From positions 19,964,001 through 20,028,000 of the forward strand of contig CM060731.1 in assembly GCA_030704615.1 (NCBI GenBank): a stretch of DNA of 64,000 nucleotides, written 5' to 3'. The DNA is from Takakia lepidozioides (taxonomy: Eukaryota; Streptophyta; Takakiopsida; Takakiales; Takakiaceae). Below the pieces are notes generated by a model that was given only the letters and a program-made list of their open reading frames with translations, made no database searches and had not been told where the DNA came from. Shown here piece after piece: positions 1 to 11,815 of the stretch; positions within the stretch are counted from its first letter, which is position 1, and every line of letters begins with the position of its first letter. The translations under genes were made by a program, and so were the position numbers.

Positions 1-1124
1 TTGAAATGGCTGTCATAAAAGGGATTGGCTGATCAACATACACTTGATGGATTTATGTAAGCTAGGCATAGATGCAGTGATCTGTGTGCTGCAGGTACCG
101 AATTGGTAGGTAGTGGAATGAGCATTTGAGAGCAGTGACAGAGAGCTCCGGAGGGACAGCCACATATGTGGCTCTTGTTAGTAAGTGTGGGTGGTGATGA
201 TTGATGACCACAGTCCAGCAATAAAGGCAACAAGAGATTTTTTCTATTTATATGCAAGATTCTGGTATTCATTTGGTTATGTGGGTATCACTTGTTTGCA
301 TCTGTGCTGCTTGCCATCTCTTTGCAAGGGTAGGTGAGGTTTCATGGTCCCCTTCAAATGGGCTGGAGTGTTTTGAGGATGTTCAACATGGTTATCTTAA
401 CAGGTGATTGAAAGTTGGCAATGGGTGCCAATGCAGAAGGCATGCAAGATAAGATGTATGTTTTATGTCACAGGATGAGATACTCTTGTGAAATTAGGCA
501 ACATTTTCTTGAACATTTCTTGAATGTTGTGAATCATGTAGAGTAGGGGTAGTTAATTGATTAGTGGAAGTAGTTGCTCTAAATTTTGATGTCAGTTCTC
601 AGCCCTCTACAGTTTTGTCCCTAAGGAGGGTTGCTTTTACATCTAGAAGGAGGATGCATGCAAGATGGAGCAGGACTACTAATCTGCAACACCTTTCTCC
701 TTAGTAGATATAGATCCTTCACCAATACCCACGCATTCAGTAGCTGAAAACAACAGAAGGAAAGGAAAGGAAAGGAAGTTTAACATCTACAGATCATGCA
801 GTTCTATGCACAGACCATTGAGTGCTACACATGGACGGATGTTTCTTTACTGAGAGTGGAACCCACGATTACCTGGTTGTGCACAGGCAGGGCACAAACA
901 CCCAAGCCCATCCAATGGCAAGCACGGGAGAGCGGAGGGGGGAGGGGGGACGCTAGGGCTGGAAATGGACGTTTAGATTGGAAGAAGCAGTGTTTAAGCC
1001 CTTCAGTGCAGACCAATTGAGTGGGTATGTATCGGGAGTGTGAAAAATAGTGGCTAGCCACCATAATCATAATACCGGCTTCAAGAAGTAGACCTTCAAA
1101 ATGAGTGCTGTCGCAAAACGTACT
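1..1124. other. no gene identified; 3' flank of the WD40 gene
   Basis: I see no coding potential that persists, no splice-bounded exon and no recognisable repeat here. The part next to 1124 lies downstream of the minus-strand WD40 gene and should include its 3' UTR, but I found no clear AATAAA signal. Short ORFs on both strands have no family resemblance. Confidence 0.4.
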
Positions 1125-4100
1125 TCACTGGAAAATTTTATGGAGGCCCACAAAAAGATCCGAGGAAATCGACAGAAGCAATGGCAGGTTGGGGTGCCAG
1201 GCGGCCTTAAAGACCCTCTTCTGATGGACATTGAGAGTCTGCACAGGTTCCCTACTATTATACCTGATGTCAAAAACATGGATCTTGGGGTCTGTAGACC
1301 CTGATGCACAATACAGGCCGTCCGGGGACCATGACTGGGAGACGTAGCCCGATTGTGTCTCACCAGCTTCTTGTATCCAGCCAAACGCATGCAGCTCTGT
1401 TCTTTGCACCCTTATGTCGAACAATCGCAGCTGCTGTGCTACGGTCCTGTGTACAGTTCACAGCAGAGGTGATTATCTTCCTGTTTTCCAAGGGAAGGGA
1501 GGGAGGAGAGACAGATGTTAAATGACTAGACTGACAGAGCAAGACCAGAGAAAGAAGGCCCTTGAAGCAGGACAGGAAGAAAGAGGGGATGGGGCTACTG
1601 CCACAATGACTATGGACCATTCCCAGCGTACTCTCAGATGCAGATACCATCACTCATTCTTCTTGGCAAATGAATTATTGTATCATGCCTATGGAACTCG
1701 TGAGTGAAATTGCAGAGATTGTTGCTCTGACAGTAATCTCACTACGACAACACAAATTCTTGACGAAAAATATCTGGACTTTCTATGTACTTAAGTAAAG
1801 GGGAGGGCAACCCACCCAGTTTGCACCATGAAAAGGTTGAAGTCTGCAGGATTGGGCAGCACTCCCAACGCCTTGCTCTCCAACATGTGCTGGAATACTG
1901 TTCTTCCATGCCCAGGATCCACTGCAAACAAGCGCTTGTCCATCCCTGCAGTTCAAAATAAACAAACTGTCATGTTGATGTATGTTTGAGGGCCGACAGG
2001 CTTCTACATACGTGAATACACCAAACTTGGCCATCTGCCAAAGACATTGGCAGTCAAACTTGATGATTGAGTTATTTGATATTGAGTCCCAAGTTTGTGA
2101 AGTGAAGTCCCACAAATTGGCACCAAGCAGAAAGCAGGCTTCATGTCTACACAGAAGAAACAGGTTTCATTAACAACTATGCATACAATTCCGAATCTTT
2201 TCAATGAAGTGGAGTAACATTCACTTTTCATGTATTTTAGTACATTCTATTTTCCTGCATGAGATCTTCCCAGAGAGAAGACAACCCCTCCCTACTAATG
2301 CGCTGATTGTCTAACTCTTAGTCATCAATGCAGGCATCATGCAGCAGAAAATCTCAGAAGCAAAAACATCACCAGAAGAAAGGATAAGCTGCTTGTGAGG
2401 GATGCCTCCAACACCCGTGACTGCTGATGAGTGCAGCATGCGGTGTAGTAAGTGCGGATGCCACCCATCTCCTCCCTCTTTTTCATTCCATAGTACAACA
2501 GCATGATCGCAGCCCCCCGTTGCAAACTGTGTTCCATTGCTCCAAGGCATGAATTCGATGTTGTTAATCATCCCCTTCTCGTGAGGTTTCTCTTTCAGAA
2601 ACTCCACCTCTGCTTTCTGCACAAGTTAACACACCACAACGAGCTTTATGCATAATGTGCCCTGAGCACGCAATAAACCAGCTTAAATGAAGTCATAACT
2701 TCCTATGAGGTGGGCATGGGGACTATCACTGCAAAATCGTGAAATAATAGCGATGACTATTACTCAGTTTGATTTGGTGAATATACCAAGAAATAGGAAG
2801 AACCAGTAGACCATTCAACACACGTAATGTCCTTGAGTACTAGGTGGACAAATTTCTCCATTGAAACAACATATGCATTGCCCAAATGTGTGCTAGTATC
2901 AATTTGTTGTCCCCTACCCTATGCTTCAATGGCCAGAGGGCTGCAAATTTTCAGTGTCACATGCACTCTGTCACTAGGTGAAGACAGGGCCAACACTAAT
3001 GTCCCATGGAGCTCAATATTCCAAATCACATTCCATCACCAAGTTCTCTGTGTACTCTCTCCACAAATTTTATGCATGACAGTGGAGGGAAGAGGAAAAA
3101 CTGGCAGGCACTGACGATTCAATCGTTGAGTTTTTCAGGGTGCACACATGAGTGCAAACTGATTCTATCAATGACAGACAAAGATGAAATCTCTTACTGA
3201 AGAAGCCCCAAACTATGGCATTTACCTTCCTCGAAGTTTTTATGATGGAAACTTGTGGCCCACCACCATCTGCAGTATGAATAGCAAACAATGCGTGGCC
3301 TGTAGGATGCCAAGCCAAGTCTTCTGGCCAGTGCCTTGCCCCAGGAGCAATACAATCTACTGTATGACTCAAGTTGATCCCAAGTCTGTCCATGCATCCT
3401 CCTCTTGTCAGCACCCTCGACCATTGAACATGACACACAAACCTAGGCAGATGCATCTTCGCTTATACAGCCAAAGTTCACTTAGAGGCCCCCCAGTTGC
3501 CACACACTACAGTAGTGGACAACAATAACAGTGGGTGAAACATATGGTCCCTCGATTCCAGTTCAGGGACAATAAAGTCGTCACCGATATGTGAAGCATT
3601 TAACTCGCCAACCCACACCACCACTAGGGAAAGCAACTATCCCTACCCGTAAATGAAGCTATGGATGGATTTCATAGACATCCGATCAATTTCTATTTGT
3701 GAAAGTACTATCCATATGGATACCTGGAGCAGGGCATGGTCGAGGGCTCTGAAAGAAGGAAAGAAGTCGTAGTGTTTTCTTTCAGATAATTTATCTTTCA
3801 CAGGTGCAAAAGATTTGGATCTAAAGAATTAAACAGTCACTTTAATAATTCATAAACAAAATAGCAAATTTGAGCAGCAGCAGAAAACTCACCCTTTTTC
3901 TTGAATTTTCCAGAAGTTGACAACCCCATCCAATCCACTGCACTCACACACAACAGGACAAGTAAAGCCCTCGACAATATTTTATAAAACCTAAAAAGGC
4001 CATTTGCCAGCCATAGAGTTGAGGTAGCAATTTTGGCTTCATTTTCAACTTCTGACAACCCTTGCCTCACAGTTCAAACTACCGCAGTCGTCAGCACTAA

Positions 4101-6305
4101 GCTCACAACCAGGTGAACTGATTGCCTACTAGTGGCTTCCTCCTCCACAGTAACTCCATCCTTCATACATTTGTAGCCCTGAAAACTGCTTGCTCCCTTT
4201 GGAAAAAGCCTTGTAGTTCCACCTCAACTGAGCTGGTCTAGTCGCTGCATCCCAACTAGCTTACGAAGTGCACATGATCATTATCATTAGGCTCCATAAA
4301 CAGTGCTAGACCAAGCTCCTCCACACCCGCAACAGTCACTTTTTCAGTCTCTCAAGACATCCACCTCTGATGAGGAGCATTGAAGTACGTTTACATATAC
4401 ACACACTTTTGAGGGCATATACTGCTAATGTGCATGTCACCAGTGCGTTTACCATATGTATGCTACACCTAGAAATTCACAGACATAAGAGCTTTCTACT
4501 CCATTCCTTCCTAATGCCATTTTTGAGCAAAGCATGCTGACAGGGGTGATCCATTTTATCGACGTCACAGCTGATGTACTTGAAGCGAAATTGTCAATCC
4601 ACTTCCTCGTCCCTTCTAGCTACCCAACCCCCGGGCCTAAACCCAGGTGGCAACAGCCAAAAACCCTGGAACGAATACGAAACCCTGGTTAGTGGTACAA
4701 ATACTACAATTGCATCCGCAGAAGGATATGGGAAAAGGGTGAACCTGGTGGCACAAAGGTGGTCACTAGCAGGGCTCAGCACAAGACTGCGGGGCTTGCG
4801 TTTGTGCTGGATTGGGATGTAAGTGGCCAGTCCCACATCCAACTTGACTGGCCTCTTTTGGCTCCGAATGCTAGATATCAATTCCACATGTTCCCTTTGC
4901 ATCATCCCCGTCCCTCTCTTTGTCACTGTATCACCACCTGCACACATTCACCAGTGAACTCTTTGCTCCTTCCATTTGACTCCAGTCGTAAACTTTCATA
5001 CTCAAAACTTGCCGAACCCTACCCAAGCTGAATGTCTTTAAAAGGCACAGGAAGGCGGGGGAGGGGTTCTGTGCAGTTTGCACCACATTGCAAGGCCATA
5101 AGCAGGCTCACACAAACATGGCTTTTTGTGTGCTCTGACTTTGTACTAACCAATCACTCATGCAGCGAGTCAGACGACCCTCAAAATCTCGAAATCCTAA
5201 ATGATCACTCCATGGTTGCCTAGCTCCAGAACATATGGTACAGTGGCATGATTCTAGAATATGAAAAATGACAATTCCATAGTTGGGACTGGCGACAAGT
5301 ATCTTGCTGTAGTTCTCTGCAACATGTTAAAATGGAGCCCTCAAATACCTGAAAGCCTCACATTTGCCTTGCCGTCGTGTGCTCTTCCTGAATCACTCCC
5401 AGGAGCAGCCAACCTCGAATGCTCTGACGCTCCAAGTGCTGAATTTGTAGGGTGAGCGCGTGATGCAATGGCCCCGACTATCTTGTTGGACGTGTTCTCC
5501 TTTGTAACCTCTGAGTTTCCAACCTTCCTAGAGCGCTCCAAAGGAGCATCTGATGAGCTAGGAATAGCCAAAGTGGGTCTCTCTTTAGCAACCGAACCAT
5601 TTTGATAGGAGGTATCTTCCTTTTTCACACCTCTAACAAGTCTGTCACCACGTGTGTTTGATTTCAGTGGCGAACCCCGTATTTGGCGCAGTAAACCTTC
5701 TGCTTCTGCAAGTTTGACACGGGCCTGCTCCAACTGCACACAAATAAGTTGCATTATCAGAGATGGTTGAGTGGAGCAAAGCTGCGTGACATCGAAGTAG
5801 TTGAACCAGTTTCACTTGAAGCTGAGAATCTGTTGAGCATTGCTCAATGTCACCCCGTTTCTGCACGAAATCAAGCTCCCATCTCAGCCAGGCTTGCATC
5901 AAGCTTCCATCACCGTCTACACCCATGGTTTAGGTTCCACCAAAAGTGAAATCTACAATTTCGACAAACTGTGACCTGTAAACCAGCCGTTTCAGTCATA
6001 AAAAGAAGGGAGAGGAAAAGCTGGATAATTGACAACGAGTGGGAATCCTCTTCATGACATTCACAGAAGATTCAATTCACAGATCGCATACAAGTGCCCA
6101 CCTCCTTCTGCAGGTGTGCAATATGGCCTACAAGACTCTCCACATCAGTTCGCCGCCGTTGCATCAACTTCAAAAGATTCGTCTCCTCCTCCCCTTGCTC
6201 CCCCTCCTCCCTGGCACGCTTCAGGGGCCGACCATTCGCCTTCACCTCCATCGCACACCTCCCCTCGTCTTCTGCAGCATGCTTGCGCTGCAGAAAACTT
6301 CCCAT
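1125..6305 (-). CDS. Coiled-coil and WD40-repeat protein, eight exons, 566 residues
   Basis: Exons, in transcription order: 6305-6102, 5733-5349, 4925-4745, 3937-3893, 3415-3226, 2616-2373, 1945-1816 and 1446-1125 (stop included). All seven introns are GT-AG, and the phases join without a break to give 1,701 nt. Residues about 35-90 (EEGEQGEEE, LLKLMQRRR, LEQARVKLAEAEGLL) look like a charged coiled coil. Residues about 100-190 are low-complexity Ser/Lys-rich. From about residue 235 WD40 blades follow: HKRKPRSLVLSP, LDGVVNFW, DLAWHPTGHALFAIHTADGG, TGGCDHAVVLWN, LPNPADFNLFMVQTG, LRLFDIR, QSWSPDGLYCASGS and VFDIRY, ending SISSDLFVGLHKI. A WD40 propeller implies a protein-interaction scaffold; the exact role is unknown. 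The start is the first ATG in frame with the coiled coil; a second in-frame ATG (codon 19) is possible. There are no premature stops, so it is probably functional. Confidence 0.88.
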
Positions 6306-6420
6306 CTACCAACACAACACCCCACCTGCCATCATCCCTCCGCCACCATCCCCCTCCCCAACCTCGCACCAATTCACTCTCTTCTCCCCCACCCAAGCCT
6401 GCACCTTGCACTCACACCCC

Positions 6421-6700
6421 AGGTCTCATTCCAGATCTCCAAATTTTCCACATCTCGGGCAAAGATTTTTTAAAGCTATTTACTTTGGAAAAAAAAGAAA
6501 GCAACCGAACCAAAACAAAATGACACAATTTGTGCGAGACCTCGTTTGGTTTCGAACTCACAGCCCAGGTCTCATTCCAGGTCCCCAATTTTTCCACATC
6601 TCGGGCAAAGTTTTTTAAGAGATAACTATTTACTTTGAAAAAAAGAAAGCAAACGAACCAAAACAAAATGACACAAATTGCACGAGACCTCCTTTTGTTT
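6421..6700. repeat. Two-copy tandem duplication, period 146 bp, upstream of the WD40 gene
   Basis: The block starting CAGGTCTCATTCCAG at about 6420 recurs at about 6566. Both copies run through CCACATCTCGGGCAAAG, an A-rich stretch, and ACAAAATGACACAA to the ACGAGACCT or GCGAGACCT segment. The copies differ by a few substitutions and small indels. The array lies 115-400 bp upstream of the WD40 start codon and could contain its promoter or be a repeat insertion. Confidence 0.75.
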
Positions 6701-7935
6701 ATGTCACCTGGTTCAGGACCTCGTTCGAACTTCCCAGCCTCGAGTGTACGACACGTAGACATATTCGGATTTATTTATTCTTCCGATACCTTTCTTTCTC
6801 GGGCAGGTCGTGTAACGCACAACGGGTCGGTCCCCCGTTAGGTTCGGGTGGCGGCGCACTAGGTTCGGCGCACTGGTAGTAGGTCGGCAAACTCGTTTGT
6901 AGTTATCAGATAAACTCTGTACACATTTGGGGGCCGCCTATTTGACTACATCAGACTCAGTCGTCATGTTGACTGGATGATAACTCTCAACCTCCCATTA
7001 ACTCTTAAAAAACCAGATCCTAATCTGAATAGAACCCGGACGGATGACGATGAACCCGGCAACGAATAGTCGATGGGCGGACGGACGAAGTTCCCTCTCG
7101 GGCAGGCAGAGGGGCAGCACCTATAGGAATGCACGCAGAGTGCAGCATCCCGAAGTTCGGAGGAGATGGATGGGATGCGGGGATCCGACATCCCGAGATG
7201 CTTGTGAAGGGACGGGGGCATCTCGGTTTTTTTTTCGACCGTGGTTGCTGGTGCTGAAGCGTAGCGTAGCTTGAAGGGCCGTGATGCTTGTGCTTCAGCT
7301 TCAGCGGGGTGGGGAGGAAGGCGGCAGCCACGGAGCGGCAACGGAAGGGGCACGGCAGGAGGCACAGTAGAGGTGGGGGAGTAGGCCACGCAACAGTTTT
7401 GGCCCTCGTCGGCCCCGCTTTCCTGTCTGTTTCCGCGGTGGTAGAAGGGAAGGGATCACTGCGTGTTCTTGCAGCTTGGGTGTGGTTTCTCTTGCACGTT
7501 ACGGACTTGTAAGGAGTAAGGAGTAAGGGCAGACTTTGGGGTTCCTGTTGGGGTTCCCTGTCTTTTGTGCTTTGTGGGTTTTTTCCTGAATGGTTACCTC
7601 ATTTCATGCCTTTGAAGGTATAGAAGCTGTCTCGTGTCTCGCTACCTGTTGGCTGTTGAATTGGCAGTGGCCAGACTTGGACTGATTCCTAGTCTGAGTT
7701 TGAGAGATCTACAGGTTGAATTGCGTAGAGGTGAAAAGAGATACAAAGAGATACATACATAAAGAGAGAAGGAGAGAGAAGGGCGGGGGAAGAAGTAGGC
7801 GAGATCGGTTCGGAAAGGCGGTTCAGGGTTTGGGGTCTGGCAGTGGGGGATTGTGTCACGGACTAGAGTGGTGAGGAGGCATATTCTTGATAGAGGAGCG
7901 CCAGGCTTGCCTGGTCCCCTGGAGCAGCGACGGCA
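6701..7935. other. Intergenic region and probable LSD1-like 5' leader
   Basis: This stretch separates two divergent genes. It is moderately GC-rich, with purine-rich AGAGAGAAGGAGAG runs near 7765-7790. No conserved coding segment was recognised. The 3' part should hold the promoter and 5' UTR of the zinc-finger gene at 7936. No convincing TATA box was identified. Confidence 0.4.
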
Positions 7936-8487
7936 ATGCCGTACCAACCTCTTCACGGGTCACAGGGTCAGCTCATCTGCAGTGGCTGTCGCACCCTGCT
8001 GGTGTTTCCTCAGGGGGCTAGTAATGTGCGATGCGCGCTTTGTAGCTCGGTGACCGCCGTTCCCCCTCATGGATCAGAGATGTCGCAGTTGGTCTGTGGG
8101 GGCTGCCGCACCCTCTTGATGTATATGCGTGGGGCAACCAGCGTGCAGTGTTCATGTTGTCATACGGTGAATCTGGCCATGGAAGCGCCCCAGGTTGCGC
8201 ACATCAATTGTGGAGGGTGTGGTATGACTCTGATGTATGCATATGGGGCCCAGTCAGTGAAGTGTGCACTATGCCAGTTTGTGACCTCGATTGCAATGCC
8301 GGGTATGAGGATGCCACCACCAATACAGCAGAGGCCTTCTGTGCCGCCACAGCTACCTCCTCCAGTTTCTGCTGCACCCTCGCATTCTCACACACAGACA
8401 GTCGTAGTGGAGAATCCGATGACGTTGGATGAAAGCGGGAAGCTGGTAAGCAACGTGGCCGTTGGAGTTACCATGGAAAGAAGGTGA
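7936..8487 (+). CDS. LSD1/LOL-type triple zinc-finger protein, 183 residues
   Basis: The protein has three LSD1-type zinc fingers (CxxCRxLLxxxxGAxxVxCxxC) at residues about 15-36, 54-75 and 92-113. All four cysteines are present in each finger. The first two keep CRTLL; the third has CGMTL. A Pro-rich linker ([17 protein letters not shown]) follows, then the conserved tail [15 protein letters not shown]. This is the full architecture of the LSD1/LOL1 family, nuclear scaffold or transcription regulators of cell death and oxidative stress in plants. The ORF is complete and uninterrupted, which is unusual because flowering-plant homologues that I know have coding introns. It could be an intronless lineage or a retrocopy. 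No poly-A tail is visible downstream. Confidence 0.88.
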   Translation: MPYQPLHGSQGQLICSGCRTLLVFPQGASNVRCALCSSVTAVPPHGSEMSQLVCGGCRTLLMYMRGATSVQCSCCHTVNLAMEAPQVAHINCGGCGMTLMYAYGAQSVKCALCQFVTSIAMPGMRMPPPIQQRPSVPPQLPPPVSAAPSHSHTQTVVVENPMTLDESGKLVSNVAVGVTMERR

Positions 8488-10928
8488 CACACACTGGCAG
8501 AGTGGTGGATGTGATGAGGACAGGCTGGAAGAGAAAAGAAGAGGAGTCGAAGACAAGCAGATCTTAGGGGAGGTGACAGCAGACAGGAATTGAAAAAATG
8601 TTGTCACAAGGGTGAAAGATGGGTTGTTGAGGAACGGAAACGGAGGGAGCAGGCACACAGCATTTCCTCTCTGATATGGGACTCTTAAACTAGTGGTGGG
8701 CAGTACGCCCTCAATGTTGTATAAGCTATGTTCTTAACCGTTTGCTTGTCTCCTCTTCATGAGTTCCTTAAGTGAACAATCAGGCTTTTCACTACACCTC
8801 ACCTATAAGTTGCATCTGATTTTTTGTTCTGCCATGTTTCCAGTTAGGGCACCAAGATTAGGATTATGGTGGTCTCATTCACTGCATGCAACCCACTCAC
8901 TGAGCAGTCTTCCCTTTTGATATTGTGATGTCTTCTGCAAGACAGAATTCTACTCAAATCTGAAGCATTCGCAATTGTAGCTGATGTAGGAGATCTAGGG
9001 GGGGTTTCATAAGTTTCCATTGGCAGGTGTGCTTCTTAGTATTGTCAGCATTAATCTGCTGAGACGATGAGAAACCTTAAGCTGCCGAGGGCTTGGCCAG
9101 AAGTGTGGGGTTTCTGAAGCTGCATGCCCATTTAACAAGCTTGTTGCATTTTCCATGTTGTGTGAGGAAATTCTGGAATCTCGTTGTGACAAGGTGAGAA
9201 GTTTTTCCGTTATGTTGATTTGGTTGTACTTTCTTTTCACTAGTAGGCTGCACAAGAGCTTCTGCAGGAGTAGGTGGGCATTCTGTATGTCCTTTCAGCT
9301 TTCAAGCCCATGGCTTCCATGTTGCATGTCAAAGAGCTCAACAATGCTTGGGAAAGAAGGTATTACATGAGTTCCTTTACAGATTAAGGGTTGTTTCTGA
9401 GTGTCTTACTTTCCCTGGTTTTATGGGTCTCACAGGTGGTATGCATCTCATCAGTCCACAAGATGCTAGCGTATCTGCTGGAACAATCCTTTGAGGTGCC
9501 ACCATTTAGCAGTCCCAGTGCAATGCCTCAATTTGACTCACTTGGAGGATATTATCATTAAGATACATGGTCTATTGATTATCATATTTGGATATAACAG
9601 CACTTCAGTTGATGTACGGCAATGCTTCATGGCAAAAATTGGAACCGGCCTTCATTTTGAGATTTTCCAAACAGGAAGTTGTGAGGATTACTGCTTCAAT
9701 GTAGCGACAGAGATTAAATTTCCTTTCCCCTCTTAAAAATATCCCACTTTCTTCTGAGCTTCCTGATGTTGTTACAAGTTTTTTCCTCACTTGTTTCTTA
9801 ATTTTCTTTGGCAGTCAGGAGCTCTCTCTCTCTCCCTCCCCCCACGTGCATACAGTATGTAAGCTCTCTCTTCCTAGCTCAGTATTTATTAGAGGTGTGG
9901 AACATCAGTGTAATAACGCTGCAACGACGCAACCTCTGAATATCACTTCTCATGTTTCCCATGTCTGCATGGAATTTGGAGGCTTAAAATATTGAAATCT
10001 CCCCACTCAGTCTGTTCCCACAACTTGCAGTCTGTGAAGGTATGAAGAACAGCCTTCAGTATACTCAGTAGTGTACTTATACATCCTTCGGCCACGAGTG
10101 TTGATGGAGTTACACATCCAGAAGGTGGGACCTGTTGGAGATAAATGAAACCTTCAGCCCTACTCAATCTCACACAAGTCCTATATCGGGTCAACTGAAA
10201 AGAGCTCTACCTACCTTCAATCTGTTGGAACCCTAGACAAAACATCAGAGTTTGAAAATAAAACTTGCAGCAGCAAGTAAGAAAGATTGAGGGAAGTTTG
10301 CTAATATCCACCACAGACGATTGGACACGCAGTTTTCAAATATCACAGTTGAAAAAGCTAATGAAGCATCCACAAGTACATTAATGGTGCAAATTCATTA
10401 ATGACATAAATTTTCTAAACCAAAAGGGGACAGAGGCCCTTATTATTTTATTTATAAAAGGCGAGGAGAAAATAACCTCAAGATACAAACCATGAGGAAG
10501 AGAAAGGGGACACTGCCCCCAGACCAAAACCTAGGAAGGGAGCTGCCAGAAGCTAAGGATGAGTAGGTTCTGCAGCAAGAAGAGGAGCCGGAGACTGAGG
10601 GAAGTCGATGTAACTCCTGGAGGAGTAAAAAGAAAGATGAGTTTAAGGATGTCAAAAGCCTATCTAACGCCTGGAGGAAAGTAAGATGAGCCTTAGATTG
10701 CCCTTCCTCGAAGAAGGCTTGTGACGCCAATTGACATCGGAATCCTGAGGCTCCATAGATTGCTGATCACTGGTCGAGCTTCCAACGTGGCGGGATGCTG
10801 TCATCCAAGACAATTGGTCGATTCGGAAGTTCTTTTGCAGAGATGGCCGCCTTTTCATCAAAGCCAGCAAATAACTGCAATCTCCTTCCTTGCGCACATC
10901 TCCTTGTGCACATCTAGCAGCAGCTGAA
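8488..10928. other. Intergenic; no gene recognised
   Basis: The sequence has ordinary base composition and many stops in all frames. Two minus-strand ORFs at 10452-10730 and 10664-10897 have no recognisable motif. The stretch 10440-10530 (a TATAAA-like A/T block next to GGGGACACTGCCCC) resembles decayed transposon sequence but cannot be assigned. Confidence 0.35.
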
Positions 10929-11082
10929 CAAATCTTCTATTCTTTGTAGATGCTGAAACACCGCACATTTTGTAAATGAAGTAACACATGACAAATAATT
11001 ATGTGTTCATGTCTGACATAATTATTTGTCATGTGTTACAAAATGTGAGGTGTTTCAGCATTTACAAAGAATAGGTGATTTG
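10929..11082. repeat. 154-bp foldback, MITE-like or hairpin-RNA-like
   Basis: The left arm runs from CAAATC through CTATTCTTTGTA, GCTGAAACACC and AACACATGACAAATAATTAT. It is repeated as its reverse complement after an 11-nt loop (about GTTCATGTCTG), ending TACAAAGAATAG..GATTTG. Each arm is about 65-70 nt, with a small bulge (AATGAAG) in the left one. The near-perfect pairing fits a short non-autonomous DNA transposon or a young hairpin locus. No target-site duplication is evident. Confidence 0.85.
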
Positions 11083-11815
11083 ACTTGTGAAAAGTTCCGG
11101 GTGTTGGAAAATAGCGCCCTTAGGAAAATTTGAGAGACTACTTCCTTATAGACATTCTAGACAAGACTCTCAGTATTCTCCTCGGCAAATTACTGAACTA
11201 AGGAGAAGGTTAAATGCAGTAGCCATGTTCTACGCGTCACAGAAACATTTCCTCTAAATTTGCTAGCGTGTCCCAAGAGGTGAGAAGGGGTCAAGGGCAA
11301 CAAAAATGTAGCTGCCTTCAACCCACACTGTCTGGTGTCGAAGAGGACAAGAAAACTCAGAGAGAAGGGGAGGGGGGGTGGGGTATCCACCTTGCAGCCT
11401 GCTCACCTCCTTATGAACATACCATCTTGGAAGGAGATAGCATACTTATGATAGTTCACAAGCAACTAGTGAAAGGTTGGTGAAGACACAGCAACAATTG
11501 AATTGGATATTCTAGAATCGGGCACAATTAAATGCCAATGGATAGCCATCAAATGCCTTGTTGTTCTGTGTCCAGTGCTGTCCAACAATGTCCTGAGCAC
11601 CTCAGTCATTTCTTGCTGTTTATTGGAACTTCATACCCAGTGTTTGCAACTTCTGGTTAGATAGGATGTAGGATCGGCCTGAGCTTGAGAATCTGCACAA
11701 TGACATAACCCTTCAATGGTCATTCACCCAATGACTACAACAAAAGATAGATTTACAGTTTATTACTCTGCCAGAAATGTGAGCACAAGTTTTAGTTGGC
11801 TACATGGCACTTGCT
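11083..11815. other. Intergenic; no gene recognised
   Basis: No conserved coding segment or repeat was recognised. This stretch lies 3' of the minus-strand reductase-like pseudogene. Confidence 0.35.

Noticed and set aside
6029-6618. Three overlapping plus-strand ORFs rich in Pro, Ser and His
   Set aside because: They are antisense to exon 1 and the upstream region of the WD40 gene and have no family signature.
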